Assembly: GCA_964392305.1 (NCBI GenBank)
Contig: CAYMPV010000006.1
Span: 168,707 to 232,706 of the forward strand
Length of the DNA stretch: 64,000 nucleotides
DNA from: JACKIC01 sp964392305
GTDB taxonomy: Bacteria > Planctomycetota > UBA1135 > UBA2386
Reading direction: 5' to 3'
Shown one piece after another: positions 26,082 through 33,834 of the stretch. The position numbers and the translations under genes are program-made. Positions within the stretch are counted from its first letter, which is position 1; every line of letters starts with the position of its first letter. Below the pieces are notes generated by a model, which searched no databases, was not told the origin of the DNA, and saw only the letters and a program-made list of their open reading frames with translations.

Positions 26082-27528
26082 TCATTGCACGGTCAGCGTC
26101 AACCCCCGCGATGCGGCGATGCCCCCGTTCGCTTCGAGGTGCAGGCTCTGCGCATTCATCACCAGGCCGGCGAGGCTCGGATCGTTGGGGATCGGGAGGG
26201 AGCAGGTCGCGGGTGAGCTGGCTGACACCTGCGCGGTGATCAGGGACGCGGGGTCGACGAGCACTTCCACTCCCGAAAGCTGTACGGAGCCGCGGCTCGG
26301 CGACAGGAGCAGCATCGACAGCTGCGCGACGCCCGGCGCGGAAGCGATGGTCAGCGAGAAGGTCGTGTTGCCGACGGTCGGCTGGCTGCCTGGGTTGGGG
26401 AAGTTGTCGAACCAGTAGTGATTGAGGCCGTCGGAAGCCGGCCCGTAGCTCTCGATCCGGTTGTTGACGGCGATACCTTGCAGCCCGATGCGACCCCAGC
26501 CGCTGGCCGGCGGGGACCACGTGAGGGCGACGTTGCCGGTGACCGGGTCGACCATCGAGAGCGAGTTCTGGATGCCTGCATAGGCGGCGGTCGTGGCGCC
26601 GGAAGTCGCGAGCAACATGCCCGACGCGCGATCGAGCGCGAGTCCCCAGGCCAACAGGGACTGCGAACTCTGCGTCGTCGCGACCGCTGCCGTGCTGCAG
26701 CCTGGACCACGCACGGTGTGCACGAAGTGCTGGAAGGTCGTGAGGTCGGTCGAGCTGACGTAGATCGCACCATCGTCGTCGCTCTCGACGCCGTACGCCG
26801 CCTCACCGGGCCAACTCGCGAGCGTGCAGACGAGGTTGGTTTGCAGGTCGAGCTCGAAGAGTGTCCCGACGGCATTCGCCGGGGGCGTCGTCGCGTGTAC
26901 GAAGTACAGATGCGTGCCGGTGACGTCGACCGCCAGGCCGCCGACGTTGCCGGCTGGCACGGTGGGATTGGGCAGCAGGCTGAAGGCCGGCCTGTTGCCC
27001 GAAGTGTCGATGATCGCCAGCAGATGGCCGGCCATCGGTCCCGTGGACAACGGTGACGGTCCACGCGCAGCCGCGACCAGGATCCGACCGTCGGGCAGCA
27101 GTTGGTGCCAGGCGCGTTTGCCACCCGTTCCCGAGCCGAGCAGGATTTCGTAACTCCGCCGATGGTCGACCGCGGTGCCGTTGAGGTAGAGCACGAACAG
27201 CTTCAGGTCGCTGGTCTGCGAAATGCCGCTGACGCTGATGCCGCCCACGATCAAGGCGCCGTCTGCGCTGCGGTGCGAGAGCGACCAGCTACCCGCCGCC
27301 GCGGCCCCGTTGTTGGTCTGCAGTTCAGTCGGCAGGCCCGATCGGGACCGTCGGCCCGCCCGTCAGTGGCACGAGGAACAGGCCGGGGATGCCGATGCCG
27401 GTGTTGAAGGTGGCGATCACTGCAGAACCCTCCGGCACCTGTGCCGGGATTCCTGAGGTGATCATCGCGACCGCCATGGCCCGGGCGAGCAGCTCGAGCA
27501 GAGGGGTGCGAGTCGGCTCTGTGGGCAT
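26082..27528 (-). pseudogene. Frameshifted secreted beta-propeller-like gene
   Basis: Two frames are needed to read one protein. The first part (ATG 27528, MPTEPTRTPLLELLARAMAV, signal-like, IPAQV) runs through GIGIPGLFLVPLTGG to a stop at 27327-27325. The second part continues naturally as LPTELQTNNGAAAAG...SLSHRSADGALIVGG and runs to 26082. Removing one G from the GGG at 27339-27337 joins them as TVPIGLPTELQ. The joined product would have about 480 residues, with a beta-propeller-like body (HLYFVHATTPP, AAYGVESDDDGAIYVSS) and a C-terminal module ending PIPNDPSLAGLVMNAQSL, as in the kelch gene at 7415-9586. It may be a true pseudogene or a one-base sequencing error; a programmed shift is least likely because no slippery site is visible. 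Confidence 0.72.
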
Positions 27529-27634
27529 GGCAACCTGGTCGGCGCGAACGTCGAGGCCCGACGAGGCGTCGGGGACCGTTCTGCCGGTCGCGCAGCATAG
27601 CGGTGCCCGATCCGTCGTGATCAAACCCGCGAAC

Positions 27635-28999
27635 TCACAGCCCCGCGAGCAGCGCGTCGTTGTCGCGGCAACCTGCCAGCCGCTTCACCAACTGCGCGGC
27701 CCGCGCGGTCGCCGGCAGCTCCGCCAACTCGGCGCGCAACCGCTGCAGCGCGGCGACCTGCGCCACATCGAGCAGCAGGTCTTCGCGGCGGGTGGTGGTG
27801 TGCACCACGTCGAGCGGCAGGTCGGCGTGCAGGTCGGCGAGGTCGGCGTCGAACACGACCTCGGCGTTGCCGCGGTTGTGGAACTCTTCGAAGATGGCCT
27901 CGTCGATGCGCGAGCCGGTGTCGACCATGGCGGTGGCGAGGATCGTCAGCGAGCCGCCTTCTTCACACTTGCGCGCGGCGCCGAACAGCTTCTTGGGCCG
28001 TTGCACGGCGGTGGCGTCGAGGCCCGGACACAGCAAACGGCCCGAGAATCCCTGTTCGAAGTGATAGGCGCGCACCAACGCGGTCAGCGAATCGAGCACC
28101 AGCACGACGTCGTGGCCGGCTTCGACCATGCGCTGGGCGCGATGCAGGCACAGTTCGGCGATGCCGACGTGTCGCGCCGGCACCTGATCGAACGTCGACG
28201 CGACCACCCACGCGCGGTCGTGCGCGCCGATGGTGCGGCGGATCTCGGTCATCTCCTCGGGCCGCTCGTCGAGCAGGCACAGGATCACGCGCACCTCGGG
28301 GTGGTTGCGAACCAACGCGGCGGCCGTCCGGGTCAGCACGCGCGTGCGGCCCGAGCCCGGCGGCGCGGCGATCAGCACCCGCTGGCCCTTGCCCCACGGC
28401 GACAGCAGGTCGATTGCACGCAGGTCGGCAGTGGCGCCGGGGTGATCGAGGCGCAGCCGCTCGGTCGGCAGGATCGGCGTGCGCGCCGCGAACGGCACGC
28501 GCGAACGCAGCGCGGCGACGTCGCCGTCGTCGATGCGGTCGACGTGCAGCAGCGCGAAGAACTTCTCGCCGCGGCGCGGCGGCCGCACGGGACCCGCGAG
28601 CAGGTGGCCGGGCTTGAGGTTGAGGCGCCGGATCTGGCTCGGCGAGACGTAGACGTCGTGTGGGCCCGGCTCGAAGTCGTGGCGCGGTGAACGCAGGAAG
28701 CCGAAGCCGTCGGGCAGCACTTCGAGCACACCTTCGCCCCAGCCAAGACCGTGGCGGCCCAGACGGTGCGACAGGATCGCGTGCAGCAGTTCGCCGTGGT
28801 CGAGGTTGGGCAGTACCACGATGCCCTCCTCGCGCGCCTGCTCGAGCAGTTCACTTGCCGTGTGCGACTGCATGCGCACCAGATCGGCGGCGGCCTGCGC
28901 CTGCGCCGCGAGCTGCAGGCGCGCCTCGTCGCTGAGTTCGTCGCCGCCGATCAGGGTCTCGTCGGCGGGCATCAGGTCGCGGGGGTCGGTGTCGGTCAT
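27635..28999 (-). CDS. rho: Transcription termination factor Rho-like protein with altered P-loop
   Basis: The protein has 454 aa. The Rho layout is complete: Rho_N helices (45-85), an RNA-binding cold-shock-like domain (GVLEVLPDGFGFLRSP, DVYVSPSQIRRLNLKPGHLL) and the RecA-like ATPase. Conserved blocks are LLDERPEEMTEI, VASTFDQ, VLVLDSLTALVRAY, GAARKCEEGGSLTILATA and VDTGSRIDEAIFEEF. The Walker A, usually PPKAGKT, reads PPGSGRT (213-219), so both lysines are lost (Gly and Arg). From memory of E. coli Rho, the catalytic Glu (DERPEE), Walker B Asp and the R366-equivalent Arg are kept, while the R353 position is His. It may be a slow or specialised Rho, or a paralog. The start overlaps the coaE stop (ATGA). 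Confidence 0.85.
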   Translation of the reverse strand: MTDTDPRDLMPADETLIGGDELSDEARLQLAAQAQAAADLVRMQSHTASELLEQAREEGIVVLPNLDHGELLHAILSHRLGRHGLGWGEGVLEVLPDGFGFLRSPRHDFEPGPHDVYVSPSQIRRLNLKPGHLLAGPVRPPRRGEKFFALLHVDRIDDGDVAALRSRVPFAARTPILPTERLRLDHPGATADLRAIDLLSPWGKGQRVLIAAPPGSGRTRVLTRTAAALVRNHPEVRVILCLLDERPEEMTEIRRTIGAHDRAWVVASTFDQVPARHVGIAELCLHRAQRMVEAGHDVVLVLDSLTALVRAYHFEQGFSGRLLCPGLDATAVQRPKKLFGAARKCEEGGSLTILATAMVDTGSRIDEAIFEEFHNRGNAEVVFDADLADLHADLPLDVVHTTTRREDLLLDVAQVAALQRLRAELAELPATARAAQLVKRLAGCRDNDALLAGL

Positions 29000-29646
29000 C
29001 GCGCTTGCAGTTCGGCCAGGTAGGCGGCGACCTGGCGAGCCGTCTCGGGCAGATCGCCGTCATTGTGGATGGTCCGGTCGGCGCGCGCCATCTTCTCCGC
29101 CAATGGTGCCTGGGCGGCCTCACGCCGCGCCAACTCGCGATCGTCCCAGCCGCGTCCCGCGGCGCGGCGCCGCCGGGTCGTCTCGTCGGCGGCCACGAAC
29201 ACGACCCGGTCGCAGTAGTCGATCAGTCCACCTTCGAGCAGCAGCGGCGCGTCGAGCAGCACCGACCGGCCCGCCGCCCGCGCGGCGTCGAGTTCGGCCA
29301 GGATCCTGGTGCGGATCCGCGGGTGCAGGATCGCCTCGAGCCGCCGCTTGTTGGTGGGGTCGGCGAACACCAGGTCGGCCATCGCGGCGCGGTCGAGCCG
29401 GCCGCCGATCACCAGCCCGGGCCCGAACGCGGCCGCGATTTCCTGCAGGGCGGCCGGTTCTTCGCTGATCACCCGGGCCAGCCGGTCGGCGTCCACGATC
29501 ACCAGTTCGTGGGCCGCGAACAGGTCCGCGACCGCGGACTTGCCGGCGGCGATTCCGCCCAGCAGACCGATGACTAGGGGGGTTGGCGGCCGGAACGCCG
29601 CGGGCTGCTCGACCGGGCCGAGAGGATCTGCCGGCATGCGCGCCAT
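28996..29646 (-). CDS. coaE: Dephospho-CoA kinase
   Basis: The protein has 216 aa. It has the P-loop GLLGGIAAGKSAVA, the VIVDADRLARV acceptor motif, HPRIRTRI and SVLLDAPLLLEGGL, all typical of CoaE, which phosphorylates the 3'-OH of dephospho-CoA in the last step of CoA synthesis. The first 20 residues (MARMPADPLGPVEQPAAFR) extend beyond the usual start. The second ATG at 29637 has AGGA eight bases upstream and may be the real one. Its stop overlaps the rho-like start, so the two are translationally coupled; coaE next to rho is a common bacterial arrangement. Confidence 0.9.
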   Translation of the reverse strand: MARMPADPLGPVEQPAAFRPPTPLVIGLLGGIAAGKSAVADLFAAHELVIVDADRLARVISEEPAALQEIAAAFGPGLVIGGRLDRAAMADLVFADPTNKRRLEAILHPRIRTRILAELDAARAAGRSVLLDAPLLLEGGLIDYCDRVVFVAADETTRRRRAAGRGWDDRELARREAAQAPLAEKMARADRTIHNDGDLPETARQVAAYLAELQAR

Positions 29647-29692
29647 CCTGGGGTAGACTCGTCAGGCTGGCAAGTCGTGTCCGGGCGCCACC

Positions 29693-29722
29693 TTGACCTC
29701 GACTGATCCAGCTACCTAAGAT
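29693..29722 (+). promoter_or_regulatory. Putative sigma-70 promoter (TTGACC-18-TAAGAT)
   Basis: TTGACC at 29693-29698 and TAAGAT at 29717-29722 are separated by 18 bases. It is the closest match to a housekeeping promoter noticed in the window. It would drive the coiled-coil/BRCT-like gene with a leader of roughly 190 bases. Confidence 0.4.
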
Positions 29723-29917
29723 CCGCAACCCTCGCGTCCCCACGATGAGCGGCCCCGCCGTTCGTCACCTCGCCCCCGTGCCCTCGGACGGCGAGCTACC
29801 GGAGCCGCGATCCATCGTCCAGTCTTCGCAGCTACCAGTCGCAAACGACACTCTCCCGCGCCCTTGGCCTCCCAGCGGCGCTCGTCCCACGAACAGACCC
29901 CTTCGGAGTTGGTTCCA

Positions 29918-31189
29918 ATGCACAATCGTCAGAGCGGTGCCGCCCACGTCCCGATCATGTTCTTCCTCATCCTCCTGGTGATGTTCCTGGGGGCGTTGGG
30001 GTTCGGCTACATCAAGCTGACGGAGAACACGGAACTGATCAAGTCTCGCGACGAGGCCAGGGCCGAGGCCGACCTCGCGCGCAAGAAGTCCTTCCTCGTC
30101 GAGCACTACATCGAGGACATCGGCCGCGTCATCGGCAAGCCCGGCAAGTACGAAGGTCGTCCGCAGAGCCAGCCGCTCTACGGCGGCGCGACCCTCGAGA
30201 ACGCCCTGCTGATGAATCCTGCCGAAGTGCAGAAGCTGCTCGACGACGCCTGCCAGGCCGCCGGTCTGTCGAAGGCCTCGGGCCTCGAGAACGTGCTCGG
30301 CGCGATGACCACGAAGGTCGGTCAGCAGAGCCAGCGCGTCAAGGACATCGAGAGCGAGCGCGACAAGGCCATGGCCGACAAGGCCGAGGTCGATCGCAAG
30401 TTCGTGGCGGCGACCGCCGACGCGACCAGCCGCGCCCGCGACTTCTCGCAGAAGCTCGAGCAGACGGTCTCCGACTTCGAGGGCGCCAAGTCCGAGAAGG
30501 ACCGCCTCAACGCGACGCTGACCCAGAACCTCAACGACAAGCGCGACGAACTGGCGACCGCCAAGGAAGCCGCCGTGACGCGTGAGAAGGAGCTGACCGG
30601 CGAGATCCGCAAGCATCAGATGCACAACTCGGCGCTGGTCGCCAAGGCTGCGCTGACCAACCCGATCGACACCGCCGACGGCAAGGTGCTGGCCGCCCGC
30701 AGCGGCATCCCGACCGCGTTCATCGGCCTCGGCAAGAAGGACATGCTGCAGCCGGGCACGATGTTCCGGGTCAAGAACCCGAACAGCGAGGCCGTCAAGG
30801 CCTACGCTACCGTCACCCGCGTCGAGGAAGAGCGCGCCGAGATCGCCCTGACCGGCGTCGTCGATCCGATCGGTGACGCGGTGCGCGAAGGCGACCTGCT
30901 GTTCGCCGACTTCTACACCCCGCGCGTCTCGCGCACGATCTTCCTGATGGGTCGCTTCTCGGCGCCCTACAACAAGCCGGAGCTGACCGACCTGCTCAAG
31001 CGTCTCGGCAACAAGGTCGTCAACAAGATGGGCCCCGGTGTCGACACCGTGATCCTCGGCGACGACCCGCTCACCGAGGAAGGCGACGGCTTCGCCAAGG
31101 TCACCGAATCGGCGGAGTACAAGGAAGCCCTCGACCTGCGCGTGGAGTTCGCCGCGCTGCGCAAGATCCGCGATCTCATCAAGCTCTGA
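29918..31189 (+). CDS. Membrane-anchored coiled-coil protein with BRCT-like C-terminus
   Basis: The protein has 423 aa. GGAG lies 9-12 bases before the ATG (MHNRQSGAAHVPIMFF). A membrane helix spans residues 11-31. Two charged, heptad-like stretches (35-60 and about 135-240, for example KDIESERDKAMADKAEVDRK) predict coiled coils. A compact beta-rich part follows (AFIGLGKKDMLQPGTMFRVK). The last 90 residues, from SRTIFLMGRFSAPYN through LLKRLGNKVVNKMGPGVDT to EYKEALDLRVEFAALRKIRD, look like a BRCT fold (conserved Gly, the LGxKV block, and a terminal helix pair). BRCT domains usually bind phosphopeptides or DNA ends; a membrane-tethered one is unusual. No enzymatic motif was seen. The gene's last 30 bases form one arm of a large inverted repeat. 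Confidence 0.72.
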   Translation: MHNRQSGAAHVPIMFFLILLVMFLGALGFGYIKLTENTELIKSRDEARAEADLARKKSFLVEHYIEDIGRVIGKPGKYEGRPQSQPLYGGATLENALLMNPAEVQKLLDDACQAAGLSKASGLENVLGAMTTKVGQQSQRVKDIESERDKAMADKAEVDRKFVAATADATSRARDFSQKLEQTVSDFEGAKSEKDRLNATLTQNLNDKRDELATAKEAAVTREKELTGEIRKHQMHNSALVAKAALTNPIDTADGKVLAARSGIPTAFIGLGKKDMLQPGTMFRVKNPNSEAVKAYATVTRVEEERAEIALTGVVDPIGDAVREGDLLFADFYTPRVSRTIFLMGRFSAPYNKPELTDLLKRLGNKVVNKMGPGVDTVILGDDPLTEEGDGFAKVTESAEYKEALDLRVEFAALRKIRDLIKL

Positions 31190-31243
31190 TCGGGATCGCT
31201 GCGCGATCCGATCGAGCTTGATGAGCTCGCGGATCTTGCGCAG
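31157..31243. repeat. Inverted repeat including the end of the BRCT-like gene (about 40-bp arms)
   Basis: Bases 31157-31197, covering the last codons and stop of the gene, pair with 31203-31243 with one mismatch and two single-base bulges. The RNA would fold into a very long hairpin with a tiny loop. It could terminate transcription or block 3' exonucleases. The opposite strand of the right arm would encode KIRELIKL, mirroring the gene's KIRDLIKL end, so it looks like a local inverted duplication of coding sequence. Confidence 0.85.
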
Positions 31244-31370
31244 CCGATTTCCTCCGCCCGGCTGCCGGTTCCGAAGACGGCGAAGTCGGGCAACTGGCCG
31301 GCGCACGCCGGGCGGGGTGCGGCGCCGAGAGGCGCCGCTCGCCGTTCAGGGCCGGGGCGGGGAGGCGGCG

Positions 31371-31522
31371 GCCGTTTGGCGCTGCGCGCCAAACGAGCCG
31401 CGGCGGATGCGCCGTTGGCGCTGCGCGCCAACGAGCCGTGGCGGGGTGCCGTTGGTGCCGCGCGCCAAGGAGCCGTGGTGGATGTGTTGGGGGGCGCGGT
31501 GTGCCTCACGAGCCACGGGGTG
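31371..31522. repeat. Tandem hairpin repeat, three clear copies plus a decayed one
   Basis: Copies start at 31371, 31411 and 31448, each 37-40 bp, with a decayed fourth from about 31486. Each clear copy has a stem such as TTTGGCGC-tgc-GCGCCAAA followed by a GAGCCG/GGAGCC..GGCGG-like block. Arms vary between copies, but the changes keep pairing in copies 1 and 2 (TTTGGCGC/GCGCCAAA and GTTGGCGC/GCGCCAAC). This suggests selection for RNA or DNA structure. Confidence 0.8.
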
Positions 31523-31580
31523 TGGGCGCGGGGTGCCAGCGTGTGGGGGCGTTGTGCTGTTCCTTGGTTGGTGAGCGGCT

Positions 31581-31586
31581 TAGATT
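31581..31586 (+). promoter_or_regulatory. Putative -10 box (TAGATT) for tatC operon
   Basis: GGCTTAGATT ends 12 bases before the tatC ATG, with no Shine-Dalgarno between them. This would give a near-leaderless transcript for the row of genes from tatC. Confidence 0.38.
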
Positions 31587-31598
31587 GCCCGGCTCGAC

Positions 31599-32570
31599 AT
31601 GGTCAAGCTCGACGATCCGAAGGTCCGTGATGTGTATCTGGACGAGGCAGAGAAGGAGCTGCCGCGGATGTCGTTCGGGGATCATCTCGATGAGTTGCGG
31701 ACGCGGCTGGTCCGGTCGCTGATCGCGGTGTTCGCGGCGATCCTGGTGGTGTTGCCGTTCAAGGACCAGGTCGAGGGGATCGTGACGGAGCCGTATCGGG
31801 TGCAGTGGCGGATCGGCTTCGAGGGCTGGGTGGCGCAGCTCGAGCAGGAGAAGAAGGACGGGGTGCTCGACGAGGAGGGGCAGGGATTCCTCGATTACTG
31901 CCATCAGCACCGAGTTGCGATCCTTGCCGGGGACAAGAAGTACAAGAGCCTGTTGCCGACCAGGACGGGCTATCCGGCGCCCTACACGCTGGCGGCGCTC
32001 GGCGGGCTGGAGGACATGTGGATGTACATGATGGCCGCGCTGATCTTCGCGCTGACGCTCGCGGCGCCGGTCGTGGCGTGGCAAGCGTGGGCGTTCGTCG
32101 CCGCGGGCCTGTATCCCAAGGAACGGCGGCTGTTCTACCGCTACTTCCCGTTCATGGTCGGGCTCAGCGTGGCGGGGGTGCTGTTCGGCTACTACGTGGC
32201 GTTGCCGTACTCATTGGGGTTCTTGATCAGCCTGATGAACCCAGACCAGGTGACCCCGATGTTGAGCGTGGGGCAGTACTTCACCTTGCTGTTCGCGATG
32301 ACGGCGGCGATGGGGGTGGTGTTCCAGTTGCCGACGGTGATGGTGGCGCTGCAGCGGGTGGGGTTGGTTCAGCATCGCGCCTTCGTCAAACACTGGCGCA
32401 TCACGGTGTTGGTGATCTTCATGTCGGCGGCGGTGTTCACGCCGCCGGATCCGGTCTCGATGCTGCTGGTGTCGACGCCGATGGTGGTGCTCTATCTGCT
32501 GGGGCTGGTCCTGACCTTCCTGTGGCGCAAGCACGAGGCGCCGCAGATCGAGGCGGCGGAGGGCGCTTGA
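31599..32570 (+). CDS. tatC: Twin-arginine translocase subunit TatC
   Basis: The protein has 323 aa with six predicted membrane helices. MSFGDHLDELRTRLVRSLIA is the conserved cytoplasmic entry that binds twin-arginine signals. AFVAAGLYPKERRLFYRYFP and FTPPDPVSMLLVSTPMVVLY match core TatC motifs. TatC receives folded proteins carrying RR signal peptides for export. The first periplasmic loop (about residues 61-130) is some 35 residues longer than in E. coli TatC, with a Lys/Glu-rich stretch. No tatA/B gene is adjacent. Its stop overlaps the TTG start of cinA (TTGA), beginning a chain of coupled genes. Confidence 0.93.
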   Translation: MVKLDDPKVRDVYLDEAEKELPRMSFGDHLDELRTRLVRSLIAVFAAILVVLPFKDQVEGIVTEPYRVQWRIGFEGWVAQLEQEKKDGVLDEEGQGFLDYCHQHRVAILAGDKKYKSLLPTRTGYPAPYTLAALGGLEDMWMYMMAALIFALTLAAPVVAWQAWAFVAAGLYPKERRLFYRYFPFMVGLSVAGVLFGYYVALPYSLGFLISLMNPDQVTPMLSVGQYFTLLFAMTAAMGVVFQLPTVMVALQRVGLVQHRAFVKHWRITVLVIFMSAAVFTPPDPVSMLLVSTPMVVLYLLGLVLTFLWRKHEAPQIEAAEGA

Positions 32571-33820
32571 GCCTGCGCGGCGAGGTGGTGGCGATCGGCG
32601 ACGAGCTGCTGCACGGCGCGTTGCTCGACACCAACAGCAAGTGGCTGGCGGGTGCGCTCGAGCGGGTGGGTGTGGTGGCGCAGCGGTTCACGGTGACGGG
32701 CGACGATCCGGCGTTGTGCCGGGAGGCGTTGGCGGGTGCATGTGAACGCGCCGACGTGGTGGTGGTGACCGGCGGGCTGGGGCCGACGCTCGACGATCGC
32801 ACGCGCGACGTGGTCGCCGATCTGGCTGGTGGACCGCTGTGGTTCGACGAGGCCAGTTGGCAACAGATCCACGATTGGCTGCACCGGCGCGGTCGGCCGG
32901 TGCCGGAGAGCAACCGGCGGCAGGCGATGTTCCCGCCCGGCGCGCGCGCGCTCGACAACCAGGTCGGCACGGCGCCGGGGTTCGTGGTGCAGGTCGGCAA
33001 GGCGCAGTTGTTCGCGGTGCCCGGGGTGCCGCGGGAGATGCAGGACATGGTGCAGCGGCACGTGCTGCCGGCGGTCGCGGCGCTGCCGGGGCTGACGCCG
33101 ACGGCGCACTGGTGGCTGCGTGTGCTCGGGCCTTCCGAAGCGGCGCTCGGCGAACGCATCGAGGCGTGGATGGTGCCCGGGCGCAACCCGGCGGTCGGCG
33201 TCACCGCGTCGGGCGGGTTGCTGACGGTGCGCATCGTCGCCACCGCCGCGACCGCCGCGGCCGCCGAGGCTGCGTGCGCGACGACCGCGGCCGAACTGCG
33301 CAGTCTGCTGGGTGAATGGTTGTTCGCCGAAGGCAACAGCGACCTGCCCGAGCTGCTGGTGCAGCAGCTGACGGCGCGCGGGGCCACGTTGGCGCTGGCC
33401 GAATCGTGCACGGGCGGGCAGATCGCGGCGTTGCTCGTCGACGTTCCCGGCGCCTCGGCGGTGTTGCGCGGTGGCGTGGTCGCCTACAGCAACGCCTGCA
33501 AGACCGAACTGCTCGGCGTGCCGACGGCGTTGCTCGAGCAGCACGGCGCGGTCAGCGAGCCGGTCGTCGAAGTCATGGCCGGCGCGATCCGCCGACGGCT
33601 CGGCGCGACGTTCGGCGTCGCCACCTCGGGCATCGCCGGCCCCGAGGGCGGCAGCCCGGACAAGCCGGTCGGCACGGTCTGTTTCGCCCTTGCCACCGCT
33701 GCCGGGGTGCGCACGTGGACGCTGCGCATTCCGCCACTCGGCCGCAAGTTCGTGCGCGATCGCGCCGTGTACGAGGTGTGGCGGGCCCTGCTCGCTGCCC
33801 AACGTGCGCCAACCGACTAA
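32567..33820 (+). CDS. cinA: CinA family nicotinamide-nucleotide amidohydrolase / competence-damage protein
   Basis: The protein has 417 aa. The TTG start at 32567 overlaps the tatC stop and gives the family's beginning (LSLRGEVVAIGDELLHG). Residues 1-170 are a MoCF_biosynth-like (COG1058) domain with VVVVTGGLGPTLDDRTRD. The C-terminal domain has LAESCTGGQIAALLVDVPGA, GGVVAYSNACKTELLGV and TSGIAGPEGGSPDKPVGTV, the PncC nicotinamide-mononucleotide deamidase core. It probably recycles NMN from NAD turnover. No recA lies beside it. The kinase gene starts 14 bp downstream, so cinA may share a transcript with the signalling genes. Confidence 0.92.
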   Translation: MSLRGEVVAIGDELLHGALLDTNSKWLAGALERVGVVAQRFTVTGDDPALCREALAGACERADVVVVTGGLGPTLDDRTRDVVADLAGGPLWFDEASWQQIHDWLHRRGRPVPESNRRQAMFPPGARALDNQVGTAPGFVVQVGKAQLFAVPGVPREMQDMVQRHVLPAVAALPGLTPTAHWWLRVLGPSEAALGERIEAWMVPGRNPAVGVTASGGLLTVRIVATAATAAAAEAACATTAAELRSLLGEWLFAEGNSDLPELLVQQLTARGATLALAESCTGGQIAALLVDVPGASAVLRGGVVAYSNACKTELLGVPTALLEQHGAVSEPVVEVMAGAIRRRLGATFGVATSGIAGPEGGSPDKPVGTVCFALATAAGVRTWTLRIPPLGRKFVRDRAVYEVWRALLAAQRAPTD

Positions 33821-33823
33821 GAT
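33818..33823 (+). promoter_or_regulatory. Putative -10 box (TAAGAT) for the giant kinase
   Basis: GACTAAGAT overlaps the stop codon of cinA and ends 11 bases before the GTG at 33835. It suggests a separate near-leaderless start for the kinase inside the cinA operon. Confidence 0.35.
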
Positions 33824-33834
33824 GCCGACCCGGC

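Larger units (their letters stand above)
31190..31598. other. Intergenic region with hairpins, no convincing gene
   Basis: This 409-bp gap holds the right arm of the inverted repeat (to 31243), then GC-rich sequence, a cluster of hairpin repeats (31371 to about 31522) and a possible -10 box for tatC. Short open frames cross it, but they lack start signals and follow the repeat periodicity, so no protein is annotated. A small structured RNA is possible. Confidence 0.6.

Noticed and set aside
29745..29981. 78-codon plus-strand frame upstream of the BRCT-like gene
   Set aside because: It overlaps the start of the real gene in another frame and ends in a Ser run translated from that gene's membrane helix.
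31218..31574. Small plus-strand frames through the hairpin repeats
   Set aside because: They follow the repeat period, have no start signal and are Arg/Ala rich.
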